Origin: Streptomyces camponoticapitis
GTDB lineage: Bacteria > Actinomycetota > Actinomycetes > Streptomycetales > Streptomycetaceae
Direction: 5' to 3'
NCBI RefSeq assembly: GCF_014646115.1
Contig: NZ_BMMV01000004.1
Span: forward strand, 293,971-357,970
DNA length: 64,000 nucleotides
Under the pieces are notes generated by a model, which worked only from the letters and a program-made list of their open reading frames with translations, was not told the origin of the DNA and did no database searches. Shown here piece by piece: positions 1-8,218 of this stretch. The translations under genes and the position numbers were made by a program. Every line of letters starts with the position of its first letter. Position 1 is the first letter of the stretch.

Positions 1-277
1 CGGCCACGGCGGCGTCGTACTCGTGGCTGATGTGCCGCGCCTGCCGGTAGTCGGTCACCGCGCACGGGCGCAGCAGGGCGATCGACTTGCCGCCCAGCCC
101 GTTCCCGACGCAGATCCCGAGTCCGCGCAGCGCGTTCGTCGCCGTGCCGTTCAGCTCCGCGATGCGCACCTGGCGCGTACCGTGCAGCAGCCCGCCGAAC
201 GCGACCGGCAGTCCCGTCGCGCGGCGCAGCGTCAGCAGCGCCGTGCGCATCTCGACCGCCTCGACCGCCTCAGTCAC
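1..277 (-). CDS. GAF/LuxR-type transcriptional regulator (N-terminal part, runs off the window)
   Basis: Only the first 92 codons are present; the gene continues beyond base 1. The GTG start at 277 has a good ribosome site (GAAGGAAGG) just upstream; an in-frame ATG at 250 is the alternative. The visible protein contains a GAF-like segment with the string LRRATGLPVAFGG near residue 17, an NGLGGKSIAL motif near residue 59, and CAVTDYRQARHISHEYD after it. This arrangement is familiar from streptomycete regulators that end in a LuxR-type helix-turn-helix, but that domain lies outside the window. The gene is divergent from the acyl-CoA ligase at 410, so it probably controls it. Family assignment rests on recalled similarity, not on a search. 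Confidence 0.6.
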   Translation of the reverse strand, partial: MTEAVEAVEMRTALLTLRRATGLPVAFGGLLHGTRQVRIAELNGTATNALRGLGICVGNGLGGKSIALLRPCAVTDYRQARHISHEYDAAVA

Positions 278-359
278 AGCGCCTTCCTTCTCCCGGTCCT
301 TCGGGTCTCTCCGCCGGTGACGCGGTCGGTTCACCCCCGTCGGGGGGTGGTGAGACGTA

Positions 360-399
360 CATCACTCGTTACACGATGCTAGTGAACGGGCGAGTGATG
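360..399. promoter_or_regulatory. Inverted repeat CATCACTCG...CGAGTGATG before the acyl-CoA ligase
   Basis: A perfect 9-bp inverted repeat (360-368 and 391-399) lies in the divergent promoter between the GAF/LuxR regulator and the ligase. Its right arm touches the ribosome site GGAGGG (401-406) of the ligase, so a bound protein would block initiation. Probably an operator, perhaps for the divergent regulator. Confidence 0.5.
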
Positions 400-409
400 A
401 GGAGGGCAC

Positions 410-2146
410 ATGAGAGCAGTCGATGCGACCGAGCAGTTCCGCGCCGCCAGGGACTTCCTGCTGCGGCACCGGGATGACTACACCGCGGCGTACGAAGGCT
501 TCGTCTGGCCCAGGCCCGCGCTTTTCAACTGGGCGCTCGACTGGTTCGACGTCATCGCCGAGGGCAATGACCGGCCCGCGCTGCACATCGTCGAGGAGGA
601 CGGCACCGAGAGCGTCACCTCCTTCGCGGCGATGTCCACCCGGTCCGACCAGGTGGCCAACTGGCTGCGCGCCCAAGGCGTGGCGGCCGGGGACCGCCTC
701 CTCGTCATGCTCGGCAACCAGACGGAGCTGTGGGAGACGGCGCTGGCCGCGATGAAGCTCCGCGCCGTCGTCATCCCGGCGACCCCGCTGCTCGGCCCCC
801 TGGACCTGCGGGACCGGATCGGGCGGGGGCAGGTGCGGCATGTGATCGTCCGGGCCGGTGACACCGGGAAGTTCGCTCAGGTGCCGGGGGAGTACACCCG
901 GATCGTGGTCGGCGCCGAGGGCTCCGAAGTTGACGCCGGGGGCCCGGACGGCGGCCCCGGCGGCGGTTCGGGCCCCCGCGAGGCCGGCTGGCGGTCGTAC
1001 GAGGAGTCCTACGAGCAGCCCGTGGACTTCGAGCCCGACGGGGTCACCCGCGCCGACGACACGCTGATGCTCTACTTCACCTCCGGCACCACGGCCCACC
1101 CCAAGCTCGTCGAGCAGACCCATGTCTCGTACCCGATCGGCCATCTCGCCACGATGTACTGGATCGGACTCAGGCCCGGCGATGTGCATCTGAACATCTC
1201 CTCACCCGGCTGGGCCAAGCACGCCTGGTCCAATCTCTTCGCGCCGTGGAACGCCGAGGCGACGGTCTTCATCCACAACTACACGCGCTTCGACGCCGGC
1301 CGGCTGATGGCCGAGATGGACCGCGCCGGCGTGACCAGCTTCTGCGCGCCGCCCACCGTCTGGCGGATGCTCATCCAGGCCGACCTCACCCAGCTGCGCA
1401 ACCGCCCCCGCGAGGTCGTCGCCGCGGGTGAACCGCTCAACCCCGAGGTCATCGAGACCGTCCGCAGGGAGTGGGGCGCGACGATCAGGGACGGGTTCGG
1501 CCAGACCGAGACGGCCGTCCAGGTCGCCAACTCACCGGGACAGCTGCTCAAGGCCGGTTCGATGGGCCGGCCGACCCCCGGTTACGTCGTCGAGCTGCTC
1601 GACCCGGTCACCGGAGCGCCCGGCGTCGCCGAGGGCGAGATCTCCCTGGACCTGTCGCACTCCCCGGTCGGCCTGATGACGGGCTACCACGGAGACCCGG
1701 AGCGTACGGCCGAGGCCATGGCGGACGGTTTCTACCGCACCGGCGACATCGGCTCGCGCGACGCCGACGGCTACATCACGTACATCGGCCGCAGCGACGA
1801 CGTGTTCAAGGCGTCCGACTACAAGATCTCGCCGTTCGAGCTGGAGAGCGCGCTGCTGGAGCACGAGGCCGTGGCCGAGGCCGCCGTCGTACCGGCACCG
1901 GACCCGGTGCGGCTCAACGTGCCGAAGGCGTACGTCGTCCTGGCGGACGGCTGGGAGCCGGGTCCGGACACGGCGAAGCTGCTCTTCGCGCACTCGCGCG
2001 CGGTTCTCTCCCCGTACAAGCGGGTGCGCCGGATCGAGTTCGCCGAGCTGCCCAAGACGGTCTCGGGCAAGATCCGCCGGATCGAGCTGCGCGAGCGGAC
2101 GGCGGAGGGCTCGGCCGCGGAGTACGAGGAGAATGACCTGCGCTGA
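410..2146 (+). CDS. AMP-forming acyl-CoA synthetase (medium-chain/ACSM-like)
   Basis: A 578-residue ANL-superfamily adenylate-forming ligase that would activate a carboxylic acid with ATP and CoA. Visible motifs are the phosphate-binding loop TSGTTAHPK near residue 224, DGFGQTET near 361, YRTGDIG with the hinge aspartate near 441, GRSDDVFKASDYKISPFELE after it, and the C-terminal lysine motif KTVSGKIRR near 550. Length is normal for the family. The start is ATG with GGAGGG 3 bases upstream. A glycine-rich stretch near residue 180 (GGPDGGPGGGSG) looks like a linker. It stands alone, divergent from a GAF/LuxR regulator. The order of motifs resembles medium-chain or aryl acid ligases, but the substrate cannot be told from sequence. 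Confidence 0.88.
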   Translation: MRAVDATEQFRAARDFLLRHRDDYTAAYEGFVWPRPALFNWALDWFDVIAEGNDRPALHIVEEDGTESVTSFAAMSTRSDQVANWLRAQGVAAGDRLLVMLGNQTELWETALAAMKLRAVVIPATPLLGPLDLRDRIGRGQVRHVIVRAGDTGKFAQVPGEYTRIVVGAEGSEVDAGGPDGGPGGGSGPREAGWRSYEESYEQPVDFEPDGVTRADDTLMLYFTSGTTAHPKLVEQTHVSYPIGHLATMYWIGLRPGDVHLNISSPGWAKHAWSNLFAPWNAEATVFIHNYTRFDAGRLMAEMDRAGVTSFCAPPTVWRMLIQADLTQLRNRPREVVAAGEPLNPEVIETVRREWGATIRDGFGQTETAVQVANSPGQLLKAGSMGRPTPGYVVELLDPVTGAPGVAEGEISLDLSHSPVGLMTGYHGDPERTAEAMADGFYRTGDIGSRDADGYITYIGRSDDVFKASDYKISPFELESALLEHEAVAEAAVVPAPDPVRLNVPKAYVVLADGWEPGPDTAKLLFAHSRAVLSPYKRVRRIEFAELPKTVSGKIRRIELRERTAEGSAAEYEENDLR

Positions 2147-2206
2147 GAGTGGAGACGCGCGGGACCCAACCGTGCCGCCCGCGCCACGACTTCTCTCCGC
2201 CGGGTC

Positions 2207-2722
2207 TCAACCGGCCGTGGTGGTACGGCGCATGCAGACACGGGGCCAGTGGTCGAGACCGTGCGCGGCCTCGGCGCGCCTGATCTCCCGCAGCCCGTCG
2301 GTGAGTTCGTTCTCGGCGAGGGTGCGGAAGCCCAGCCGGGCGTAGTACGGCGCGTTCCACGGCACGTCCGCGAAGGTGGTGAGGGTGAGTCCGGCCAGTC
2401 CCGCGGACCGCGCCCGTACGGCGAGGTGCTCGATGAGCGCGCGGCCCACGCCGCGCCCCGACGCCGCGGGGTGGACGGAGACCTGCTCGATATGGGCGGC
2501 GCCGTCGACCTCGTCGTAGATCAGATACGCGACCGGGCGGCCCTCGGCGTTCTCGGTCACCCAGGCGTGGCCCGCGCGCAGATAGCGGTCGAGGAGATCG
2601 AGGCCCGGGGGGTCGTCGTCGGCGATAGCCGCCATACCGACGGCGCGGAACGGTTCACCGGCGGCCCTCTCGATGTCCTGGAGAAGGGGGAGGTCGGCGG
2701 GGACCGCGGGGCGGATTCGCAT
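2207..2722 (-). CDS. GNAT-family N-acetyltransferase
   Basis: A 171-residue acetyl-CoA-dependent acyltransferase. The acetyl-CoA loop is VSVHPAASGRGVGRALIEHL (residues 81-100), and NAPYYARLGFR (123-133) is the typical final motif of the fold. The ATG at 2722 gives a normal start for the family (MRIRPAVPADLP). There is no ribosome site before it; a CATACT -10-like hexamer lies about 8 bases upstream, so a leaderless transcript is likely. It is convergent with the acyl-CoA ligase. Substrate unknown. Confidence 0.85.
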   Translation of the reverse strand: MRIRPAVPADLPLLQDIERAAGEPFRAVGMAAIADDDPPGLDLLDRYLRAGHAWVTENAEGRPVAYLIYDEVDGAAHIEQVSVHPAASGRGVGRALIEHLAVRARSAGLAGLTLTTFADVPWNAPYYARLGFRTLAENELTDGLREIRRAEAAHGLDHWPRVCMRRTTTAG

Positions 2723-2769
2723 GGAGAGAGTATGCCCGCGTGACCACGTGCGCGGTTGTGGTGTTCCGG

Positions 2770-3390
2770 TCAGGCGTGCGAGCCATCCAGCTCGGCGGCG
2801 GGGCCGTTGACGGGTCGCGGGGTGCCCGCCGGGTCCAGGACGAAGAGCGGAACCCCGAGGCTGTCGGCCCGGTCGCGCGCCTCGTCCGCGTAACCGGCCA
2901 GGGAGAAGAAGGCGCTCACCGCCGACTCGTTCAGCGCGTTGAGCCACAGGCACTCGACGGCGCGCGGGTCGGCGGGACGCGCGCCCGAGTCGACCTGGGC
3001 CACGAGTCCGGGACCGCGCAGATCGATACCTGCCTCCGGCGGCACCTGGGCCCGTACGACGTCCTGGAAGCCGATCGCGCGCAGATAGAGCGCGGCGGCG
3101 CGCACGGCGTCGTACGTCGCGCCCGCCGTCACCGGCCTGACCGGCACCCGCAGTATGGCCCCGCACTGGCAGCCCAGCTCCGGGTGCGGCCACTGGTCCC
3201 GCCGCCCGCACCCGGAGCAGCTGACGGTCACCCACTCGTCGTCCCAGGTGCGGCGCACTATGCGGGTCGCGGGCGCGCCCGCGACCAGGGGCGCCGAGAC
3301 GGCCGATCCGCAGGGGCAGGGGTAGGCCGGCGCCATGAACAGATGGCTGTGTCCGCAGTCGGGACAGCGCACAGGAAAGCTTTTTCCCAC
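2770..3390 (-). CDS. Zinc-ribbon protein with Mrr/PD-(D/E)xK restriction-endonuclease-like domain
   Basis: A 206-residue protein. The N-terminal half has two cysteine clusters (CPDCGHSHLF...CPCG and CSGCGRRDQW...CQCG) that look like paired zinc ribbons. The C-terminal half (about 105-190) matches the outline of Mrr-type nuclease domains: AALYLRAIGFQDV, then GIDLRGPGLVAQVD, then FFSLAGYADEARDRAD and GVPLF. In active PD-(D/E)xK enzymes the Q-x-K position carries lysine; here it is QVD, so the catalytic lysine is missing. I chose the GTG at 3390 because AAAAGGGGG lies 8 bases upstream; an ATG at 3423 is in frame but has a poor site. It sits divergent from gcl. It may bind nucleic acid without cutting it; no methyltransferase partner is present. 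Confidence 0.6.
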   Translation of the reverse strand: MGKSFPVRCPDCGHSHLFMAPAYPCPCGSAVSAPLVAGAPATRIVRRTWDDEWVTVSCSGCGRRDQWPHPELGCQCGAILRVPVRPVTAGATYDAVRAAALYLRAIGFQDVVRAQVPPEAGIDLRGPGLVAQVDSGARPADPRAVECLWLNALNESAVSAFFSLAGYADEARDRADSLGVPLFVLDPAGTPRPVNGPAAELDGSHA

Positions 3391-3492
3391 CTTCGGTACC
3401 CCCTTTTGCCGCCCATCGTCCATCACCGGACGGCCGTTGGGGAGGGGCTTCGGCGATCCCTTGACGCCGCTGGGAAGGCACTTTAGATTTGA

Positions 3493-3528
3493 TTCCACAT
3501 AGTAGAACACAGTTTCCGCATTATGGAA
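3493..3528. promoter_or_regulatory. Tandem TTCC-N7-GGAA operator of gcl (probable AllR box pair)
   Basis: Two 15-bp pseudo-palindromes lie upstream of gcl: TTCCACATAGTAGAA (3493-3507, 7 of 8 conserved positions) and TTCCGCATTATGGAA (3514-3528, 8 of 8). They start exactly 21 bp apart, two helical turns, in a locally AT-rich patch. The same pair and spacing occur before hyi, aceB and allR/allB, so this is probably the operator of the IclR repressor encoded at 24860-25672. Confidence 0.7.
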
Positions 3529-3607
3529 AAGAAGGAATCGACTGGAATCGACGCTCTCAGGTGGCGCGACAGAGCCCGAGTCCACCAGGCCGAAGCAGGA
3601 GCACTCC

Positions 3608-5395
3608 ATGCCTCGTATGACCGCTGCCAGAGCGGCAGTTGAGATCCTCAAGCGCGAAGGCGTCACCGACGCGTTCGGTGTGCCGGGCGCGGCGATCAAC
3701 CCCTTCTACAAGGCCCTCGAACAGGCCGGTGGCATCGACCACACGCTCGCCCGTCATGTGGAGGGCGCCTCCCACATGGCCGAGGGCTACACCCGTACGA
3801 AGGTCGGCAACATCGGTGTCTGCATCGGCACTTCGGGTCCGGCCGGCACCGACATGATCACCGGCCTGTACTCCGCGACCGGTGACTCCATCCCGATCCT
3901 GTGCATCACCGGCCAGGCCCCGACCGCGGTGATCCACAAGGAGGACTTCCAGGCCGTCGACATCGCGTCGATCGCCAAGCCGGTCACCAAGGCGGCCACC
4001 ACCGTCCTGGAGGCCGCGCAGGTCCCCGGCGTCTTCCAGCAGGCGTTCCATCTGATGCGCTCGGGCCGTCCCGGCCCGGTCCTCATCGACCTGCCGATCG
4101 ATGTGCAGCTCACCGAGATCGAGTTCGACATCGAGACGTACGAGCCGCTGCCGGTCTACAAACCGTCCGCGACGCGCGCGCAGATCGCGAAGGCTCTGAC
4201 GCTGCTCACCGGTTCCGAGCGCCCGCTGATCGTGGCCGGCGGCGGTGTCATCAACGCCGACGCGTCCGACCTGCTGGTGGAGTTCGCCGAGCTGACCGGC
4301 ACACCGGTCGTCCCGACCCTGATGGGCTGGGGCACCATCCCCGACGACCACGACCTCAACGCGGGCATGGTCGGCATCCAGACCTCGCACCGCTACGGCA
4401 ACGAGACCTTCCTCGCCTCGGACTTCGTCCTCGGCATCGGCAACCGCTGGGCCAACCGCCACACCGGCGCGCTCGACGTCTACACGGAGGGCCGCACCTT
4501 CGTCCACGTCGACATCGAGCCCACCCAGATCGGCAAGATCTTCGCGCCGGACTACGGGATCGCCTCGGACGCCAAGGACGCGTTGAAGCTCTTCGTGGAG
4601 GTGGCGAAGGAGCTGAAGGCGGAGGGGCGGCTGCCCGACCGCACGGAGTGGATCGCGTCCGTGCTGGAGCGCAAGGGCACCCTGCACCGCAGGACGCACT
4701 TCGACAACGTGCCGCTGAAGCCGCAGCGGGTGTACGAGGAGATGAACCGCGCCTTCGGTGCGGACACCCGCTACGTCACCACCATCGGGCTCTCGCAGAT
4801 CGCCGGCGCGCAGATGCTGCACGTCTACCGGCCGCGCCACTGGATCAACTGCGGCCAGGCCGGACCGCTCGGCTGGACGATCCCCGCCGCGCTCGGTGTC
4901 GCGAAGGCCGACCCGGACACGACGGTCGTCGCGCTCTCCGGCGACTACGACTTCCAGTTCATGCTCGAAGAGCTGGCCGTCGGCGCGCAGCACAAGATCC
5001 CGTACGTCCATGTGCTGGTGAACAACGCCTACTTGGGGCTGATCCGGCAGGCGCAGCGCAATCTCGACATCAACTTCCAGGTCAACCTGGAGTTCGAGAA
5101 CATCAACTCACCGGAGCTGGGCGTCTACGGCGTCGACCATGTCAAGGTCGTCGAGGGCCTGGGCTGCAAGGCGATCCGGGTCACCGAGCCCGACCAGCTG
5201 CTGCCGGCCTTCGAGGAGGCCAAGAAGCTCGCGGCGGAGTACCGGGTGCCGGTGGTGGTCGAGGCGGTCCTGGAGCGGATCACGAACATCTCGATGGGTG
5301 TGCGGATCGACAAGGTGAACGAGTGGGAGGAGCTCGCCACCGAGCCCGGCCACGCGCCGACGGAGATCAAGCCGCTTGTGGACAAGGCTGTGTGA
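3608..5395 (+). CDS. gcl: Glyoxylate carboligase (tartronate-semialdehyde synthase)
   Basis: ThDP-dependent enzyme that condenses two glyoxylates into tartronate semialdehyde and CO2 (EC 4.1.1.47). The 595 residues match the family from end to end, including [12 protein letters not shown] near residue 23, [13 protein letters not shown] near 49 and [18 protein letters not shown] near 415. Valine 51 replaces the glutamate that other ThDP enzymes use to activate the cofactor, the hallmark of this family. The cofactor motif runs GDYDFQF (about 444) to NNAYLG (about 471). In this pathway it takes the glyoxylate released from allantoin; its product is reduced by GlxR, encoded downstream on the opposite strand. 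Two AllR-like boxes sit 80-115 bp upstream of the start. Confidence 0.96.
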   Translation: MPRMTAARAAVEILKREGVTDAFGVPGAAINPFYKALEQAGGIDHTLARHVEGASHMAEGYTRTKVGNIGVCIGTSGPAGTDMITGLYSATGDSIPILCITGQAPTAVIHKEDFQAVDIASIAKPVTKAATTVLEAAQVPGVFQQAFHLMRSGRPGPVLIDLPIDVQLTEIEFDIETYEPLPVYKPSATRAQIAKALTLLTGSERPLIVAGGGVINADASDLLVEFAELTGTPVVPTLMGWGTIPDDHDLNAGMVGIQTSHRYGNETFLASDFVLGIGNRWANRHTGALDVYTEGRTFVHVDIEPTQIGKIFAPDYGIASDAKDALKLFVEVAKELKAEGRLPDRTEWIASVLERKGTLHRRTHFDNVPLKPQRVYEEMNRAFGADTRYVTTIGLSQIAGAQMLHVYRPRHWINCGQAGPLGWTIPAALGVAKADPDTTVVALSGDYDFQFMLEELAVGAQHKIPYVHVLVNNAYLGLIRQAQRNLDINFQVNLEFENINSPELGVYGVDHVKVVEGLGCKAIRVTEPDQLLPAFEEAKKLAAEYRVPVVVEAVLERITNISMGVRIDKVNEWEELATEPGHAPTEIKPLVDKAV

Positions 5396-5461
5396 CGCCT
5401 CGTCAGGACCGCTCAGGGGCCTCCCGCCCGGAACTCCGGTGCGGGGGGCCGCTGCCGTCCC

Positions 5462-5499
5462 CTGGAACTGGACCTGGACTTGGGACTGGACTTGGGCGG
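5462..5499. repeat. Short degenerate CTGGAC tandem repeat
   Basis: Four to five imperfect copies of a CTGGAC-like hexamer lie between the convergent ends of gcl and the Gly/Cys-rich membrane protein gene. No coding role is evident; it is a simple-sequence patch. Confidence 0.4.
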
Positions 5500-5510
5500 G
5501 GACCGGGAGG

Positions 5511-5867
5511 TCAGCCGCCACAGCCACATCCTCCGCAACCGCCGCACCCGCCGCCGCAGCCCGCTCCGCCGCCGTCCTTGCCCCCGTCCTTGTCCTTGTC
5601 GGCGGCCCTGGCGTCCGGCTTGTCGTCCGGTACGCGGTCGGCCCACCAGCTGGAGGCCGCGACGGTCCCGGCAACGCCGACGCCGACCCCGGCAGCGGCG
5701 GCGGCACCGTCGACGGGAGCTGACGGCTTCCGGTTCTTGCCGGGCCGGAAGACATCGAGTCCCACGAGCAGGAGAAGGACGACCGGCGGGATCAACCAGG
5801 TGGCGTTCCTCTGGACGACCGCCAGGACGACCGCCGCGGTCAGCACGAGGAATATGGCGAGACGCAT
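5511..5867 (-). CDS. Small membrane protein with Gly/Cys-rich C-terminus
   Basis: A 118-residue protein of unknown function. Residues 1-40 form two closely spaced hydrophobic stretches (an N-terminal one and one starting near WLIPPVVLLLLVGL), followed by a short basic loop RPGKNRKP. A small hydrophobic stretch near 58-72 is followed by a charged region (DKPDARAADKDKDGGKDGG). The last 18 residues are almost entirely glycine and cysteine with six cysteines, which could bind a metal or be modified. The ATG at 5867 follows a weak GAAAAG site. It is convergent with gcl and probably monocistronic. Confidence 0.65.
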   Translation of the reverse strand: MRLAIFLVLTAAVVLAVVQRNATWLIPPVVLLLLVGLDVFRPGKNRKPSAPVDGAAAAAGVGVGVAGTVAASSWWADRVPDDKPDARAADKDKDGGKDGGGAGCGGGCGGCGGCGCGG

Positions 5868-5903
5868 CTTTTCAGTGTGCCGACCGGACGAGAACGCACA
5901 AGG

Positions 5904-5927
5904 GCCCGGCCGAGGAATCGGCCGGGC
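5904..5927. terminator. 10-bp perfect hairpin with GGAA tetraloop
   Basis: GCCCGGCCGA (5904-5913) pairs with TCGGCCGGGC (5918-5927) around a GGAA loop and is followed by ATTT on the plus strand. It is the leftmost of three strong hairpins in the roughly 460-base stretch 5868-6327, which holds no gene. Confidence 0.6.
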
Positions 5928-6054
5928 ATTTCCTGCGCGCCACGGGAGTTGGAGACCGTCCGACGGTGCGAGGCCGGCGCGACTGGACTTTCGCACCGCC
6001 GGACGGCGTTGACGGAGCCTCGCAGGGAGGCTGTGGGACCGCGGCGACGGCGAC

Positions 6055-6106
6055 GGGGAGCGCCGGCCGGCCCTCCTCTTGGTCAGGAGGGTGACCGGCG
6101 CTCCCC
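6055..6106. terminator. Long bipartite hairpin downstream of glxR
   Basis: An outer 12-bp stem (6055-6066 with 6095-6106) and an inner 7-bp stem (CCCTCCT 6071-6077 with AGGAGGG 6085-6091) form one long hairpin. It probably ends transcription of the hyi-glxR unit on the minus strand and may also act on the plus strand. Confidence 0.65.
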
Positions 6107-6148
6107 TTGCCACCGCACTGGCTCGCGCGCCGCCGCGGTCCCGGGGAA

Positions 6149-6192
6149 GTCCCTCCCAGCGGCCACCCCTCACGAGGGCCGTTGGGAGGGAC
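6149..6192. terminator. 16-bp hairpin with one wobble pair downstream of glxR
   Basis: The arm at 6149-6164 pairs with 6177-6192 with a single G-U-type mismatch; the 12-nt loop is ACCCCTCACGAG. It is the nearest strong hairpin to the glxR stop codon at 6328, so it is the first candidate terminator of hyi-glxR. Confidence 0.6.
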
Positions 6193-6327
6193 GGCTGTCG
6201 GCCCCCGTAACGGTGGGTTGGTGGTTCCCGGGCTGCGGCGGCGCCTGGGCGCGACAGGACAGGTGTCAGCGCCGCCACAACCCGGAGTTCGGTGGGCCCG
6301 GTTGGGCCGTGCGGGTCGGACCCGCGG

Positions 6328-7218
6328 TCAGGCCTGCCGGCCGGAGAGGCGCTCCACTCCGCGCAGGAGCGCCGAGTGGTCGAGACCGCCGTCACCCTGC
6401 GCGCGCAGCGACGCGACCAGTTGCGCGACGACCGCGCCGACCGGAAGCGCGGCACCGACATTGCGGGCGGCGTCGGTGACGATGCCCATGTCCTTGTGGT
6501 GCAGGTCGATCCGGAAGCCGGGCGCGAACTCGCGGTTGATGAAGTTGTCCTTCTTACGGGCGAGGACGGTCGAGCCGGCCAGACCGCCGGCCAGGACGTC
6601 GAGCGCGGCGTTCAGGTCCACGCCCGACTTCTCCAGGAAGACCACGGCCTCGGCGCACGCCTGGATGTTGACGGCGACGATCAGCTGGTTGGCCGCCTTC
6701 ACCGTCTGTCCCGCGCCGTGCGGACCGCACAGGACGATGGTCCGGCCGAGCGCGTCGAAGACCGGCCTGGCCTGGTCGAAGTCGGCCTGCTCACCGCCGA
6801 CCATGATGGAGAGCACCGCCTCGACGGCCCCCGCCTCGCCGCCGGACACCGGCGCGTCGAGGACCCGGATGCCCTTCTCCCGGCCGGCCTCGGCCAGATC
6901 GATCGACGTCTGCGGGGTGATCGACGACATGTCGATCAGAAGGGCGCCCTGCCGGGCGTTCTCCAGGATGCCGTCCTCGCCGTAGGCGATGGCCTCGACC
7001 TGGGGGGAGGCGGGCACCATCGTGATGACGACATCCGCGCCCCTGACGGCGTCGGCGATCGAGGAGGCGACCGTGCCGCCGTTGGCCGCCAGCCGGTCCA
7101 GCTTCTCCTGCTCCAGCGTGAAGCCGGTCACGGAGTATCCGGCCTTGATCAAATTCTCGGCCATGGGGGACCCCATGATGCCGAGGCCGATCCATGCCAC
7201 CTTGGGAAGAGTGCTCAT
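6328..7218 (-). CDS. glxR: 2-hydroxy-3-oxopropionate (tartronate-semialdehyde) reductase
   Basis: Reduces tartronate semialdehyde, the Gcl product, to D-glycerate with NAD(P)H (EC 1.1.1.60). A 296-residue beta-hydroxyacid dehydrogenase: N-terminal Rossmann motif GLGIMGSPMAENL (about 12-24), substrate motif DAPVSGGEAGA (about 119-129), and catalytic lysine in GAGQTVKAANQ (about 168-178). Length is normal for the family. It lies 80 bp downstream of hyi on the same strand, so both are probably read from the promoter with tandem AllR-like boxes upstream of hyi. A set of strong hairpins follows the stop codon. Confidence 0.94.
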   Translation of the reverse strand: MSTLPKVAWIGLGIMGSPMAENLIKAGYSVTGFTLEQEKLDRLAANGGTVASSIADAVRGADVVITMVPASPQVEAIAYGEDGILENARQGALLIDMSSITPQTSIDLAEAGREKGIRVLDAPVSGGEAGAVEAVLSIMVGGEQADFDQARPVFDALGRTIVLCGPHGAGQTVKAANQLIVAVNIQACAEAVVFLEKSGVDLNAALDVLAGGLAGSTVLARKKDNFINREFAPGFRIDLHHKDMGIVTDAARNVGAALPVGAVVAQLVASLRAQGDGGLDHSALLRGVERLSGRQA

Positions 7219-7298
7219 CGGGGGTGCCTCTCTCGCATACGTGTGTGTCTACGTGTGTGCGTCGTGTCCGGGTGTCGTGACCAGGTACGGACTCGGGC

Positions 7299-8165
7299 TC
7301 AGCGCGCCGCCCGCGCGCCGGCCGGCAGCCACTCGAAGGACTCGGCGCTCGGGCGGTCACCGGGCTTGTACTCAAGCCCGACCCAGCCCTCGTAACCGGC
7401 CTTGCGCAGCCGGTCGAGCAGGTCCTGGAGCGGCAGCGTGCCGGTGCCGGGCGCGCCCCGGCCGGGGTTGTCGGCGATCTGTACGTGACCGGTCCTGTCG
7501 GCGTACGTGTCGATGACCGCGGTCAGCGCTTCGGCGTCCAGACCGTTCATCGACAGGTGGTAGATGTCGAGGAGGAACGCGGCGTTGCCGAGACCCGTCG
7601 CGGCGTTGACCCGGTCCACGACGTCGACCGCGGCCTCGGCGCTGACGAGCGGATAGTGCGGGGACTCGGGCCTGTTGAGCGCCTCGACCAGCAGGGTGGC
7701 CCCGATCCGGTCGGCCGCGCGGGCGGCGAGGACCAGATTCTCCAGGGCGAGTTCGTCCTGCGCGCGCGGGTCGACACCCTCCACGCGGTTCCCGTACAGC
7801 GCGTTGAGCGCCTTGCAGCCCACCGAGGCGGCGAAGCCGGCGGCCACGTCGATGTTCGCGCGGAAGCGCTCCGACTCCTCGCCGGGCAGCGAGAGCGCGC
7901 CACGGTCGGGGCCGGGCAGTTGGCCGGCGTAGAAGTTCAGTCCCACGAGCTGGGTGCCCGCGTCGTCGAGGGCCCTCTTCAGGGCGTCCAGCTCGGCCTG
8001 CGGCGGGGTGGGGGTCTCGACCCAGGGCCACCACAGCTCCACGGCGGTGAAGCCCGCCGCGGCCGCCGCCGCGGGACGCTCCAGCAGCGGGAGTTCGGTG
8101 AAGAGGATCGACAGGTTCACATTGAAGCGCTGCTCGGAGCCGGGCCTGTTCGTGAAGGGGGCCAT
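7299..8165 (-). CDS. hyi: Hydroxypyruvate isomerase
   Basis: Interconverts hydroxypyruvate and tartronate semialdehyde (EC 5.3.1.22). The 288-residue sequence has the xylose-isomerase-like TIM-barrel signature of the family: FNVNLSILFTELPLLERPAAA near residue 15, VELWWPW, LNFYAGQLPGPDRG, LLVEALNR near 160 and VGLEYKP near the end. It starts at ATG 8165. It is the first gene of a two-gene unit with glxR and feeds the same glycerate pathway as gcl. Two TTCC-N7-GGAA boxes lie 18-53 bases before the start codon, close enough to block the promoter directly. Confidence 0.92.
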   Translation of the reverse strand: MAPFTNRPGSEQRFNVNLSILFTELPLLERPAAAAAAGFTAVELWWPWVETPTPPQAELDALKRALDDAGTQLVGLNFYAGQLPGPDRGALSLPGEESERFRANIDVAAGFAASVGCKALNALYGNRVEGVDPRAQDELALENLVLAARAADRIGATLLVEALNRPESPHYPLVSAEAAVDVVDRVNAATGLGNAAFLLDIYHLSMNGLDAEALTAVIDTYADRTGHVQIADNPGRGAPGTGTLPLQDLLDRLRKAGYEGWVGLEYKPGDRPSAESFEWLPAGARAAR

Positions 8166-8182
8166 GAGGGGTTCTGCGCTCC

Positions 8183-8218
8183 TTCCGTATCGCGGAAGTT
8201 AGTTTCTGCTTAACGGAA
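8183..8218. promoter_or_regulatory. Tandem TTCC-N7-GGAA operator of hyi-glxR
   Basis: TTCCGTATCGCGGAA (8183-8197, 8 of 8 conserved positions) and TTCTGCTTAACGGAA (8204-8218, 7 of 8) start exactly 21 bp apart, the same layout as at gcl. Probable AllR sites just upstream of hyi. Confidence 0.7.

Noticed and set aside
3901..6012. Long plus-strand open frame (about 700 codons) across gcl
   Set aside because: It is Arg/Pro/Gly-rich in the manner of frame-shifted GC-rich sequence, overlaps the conserved gcl gene in another frame, and has no family motif.
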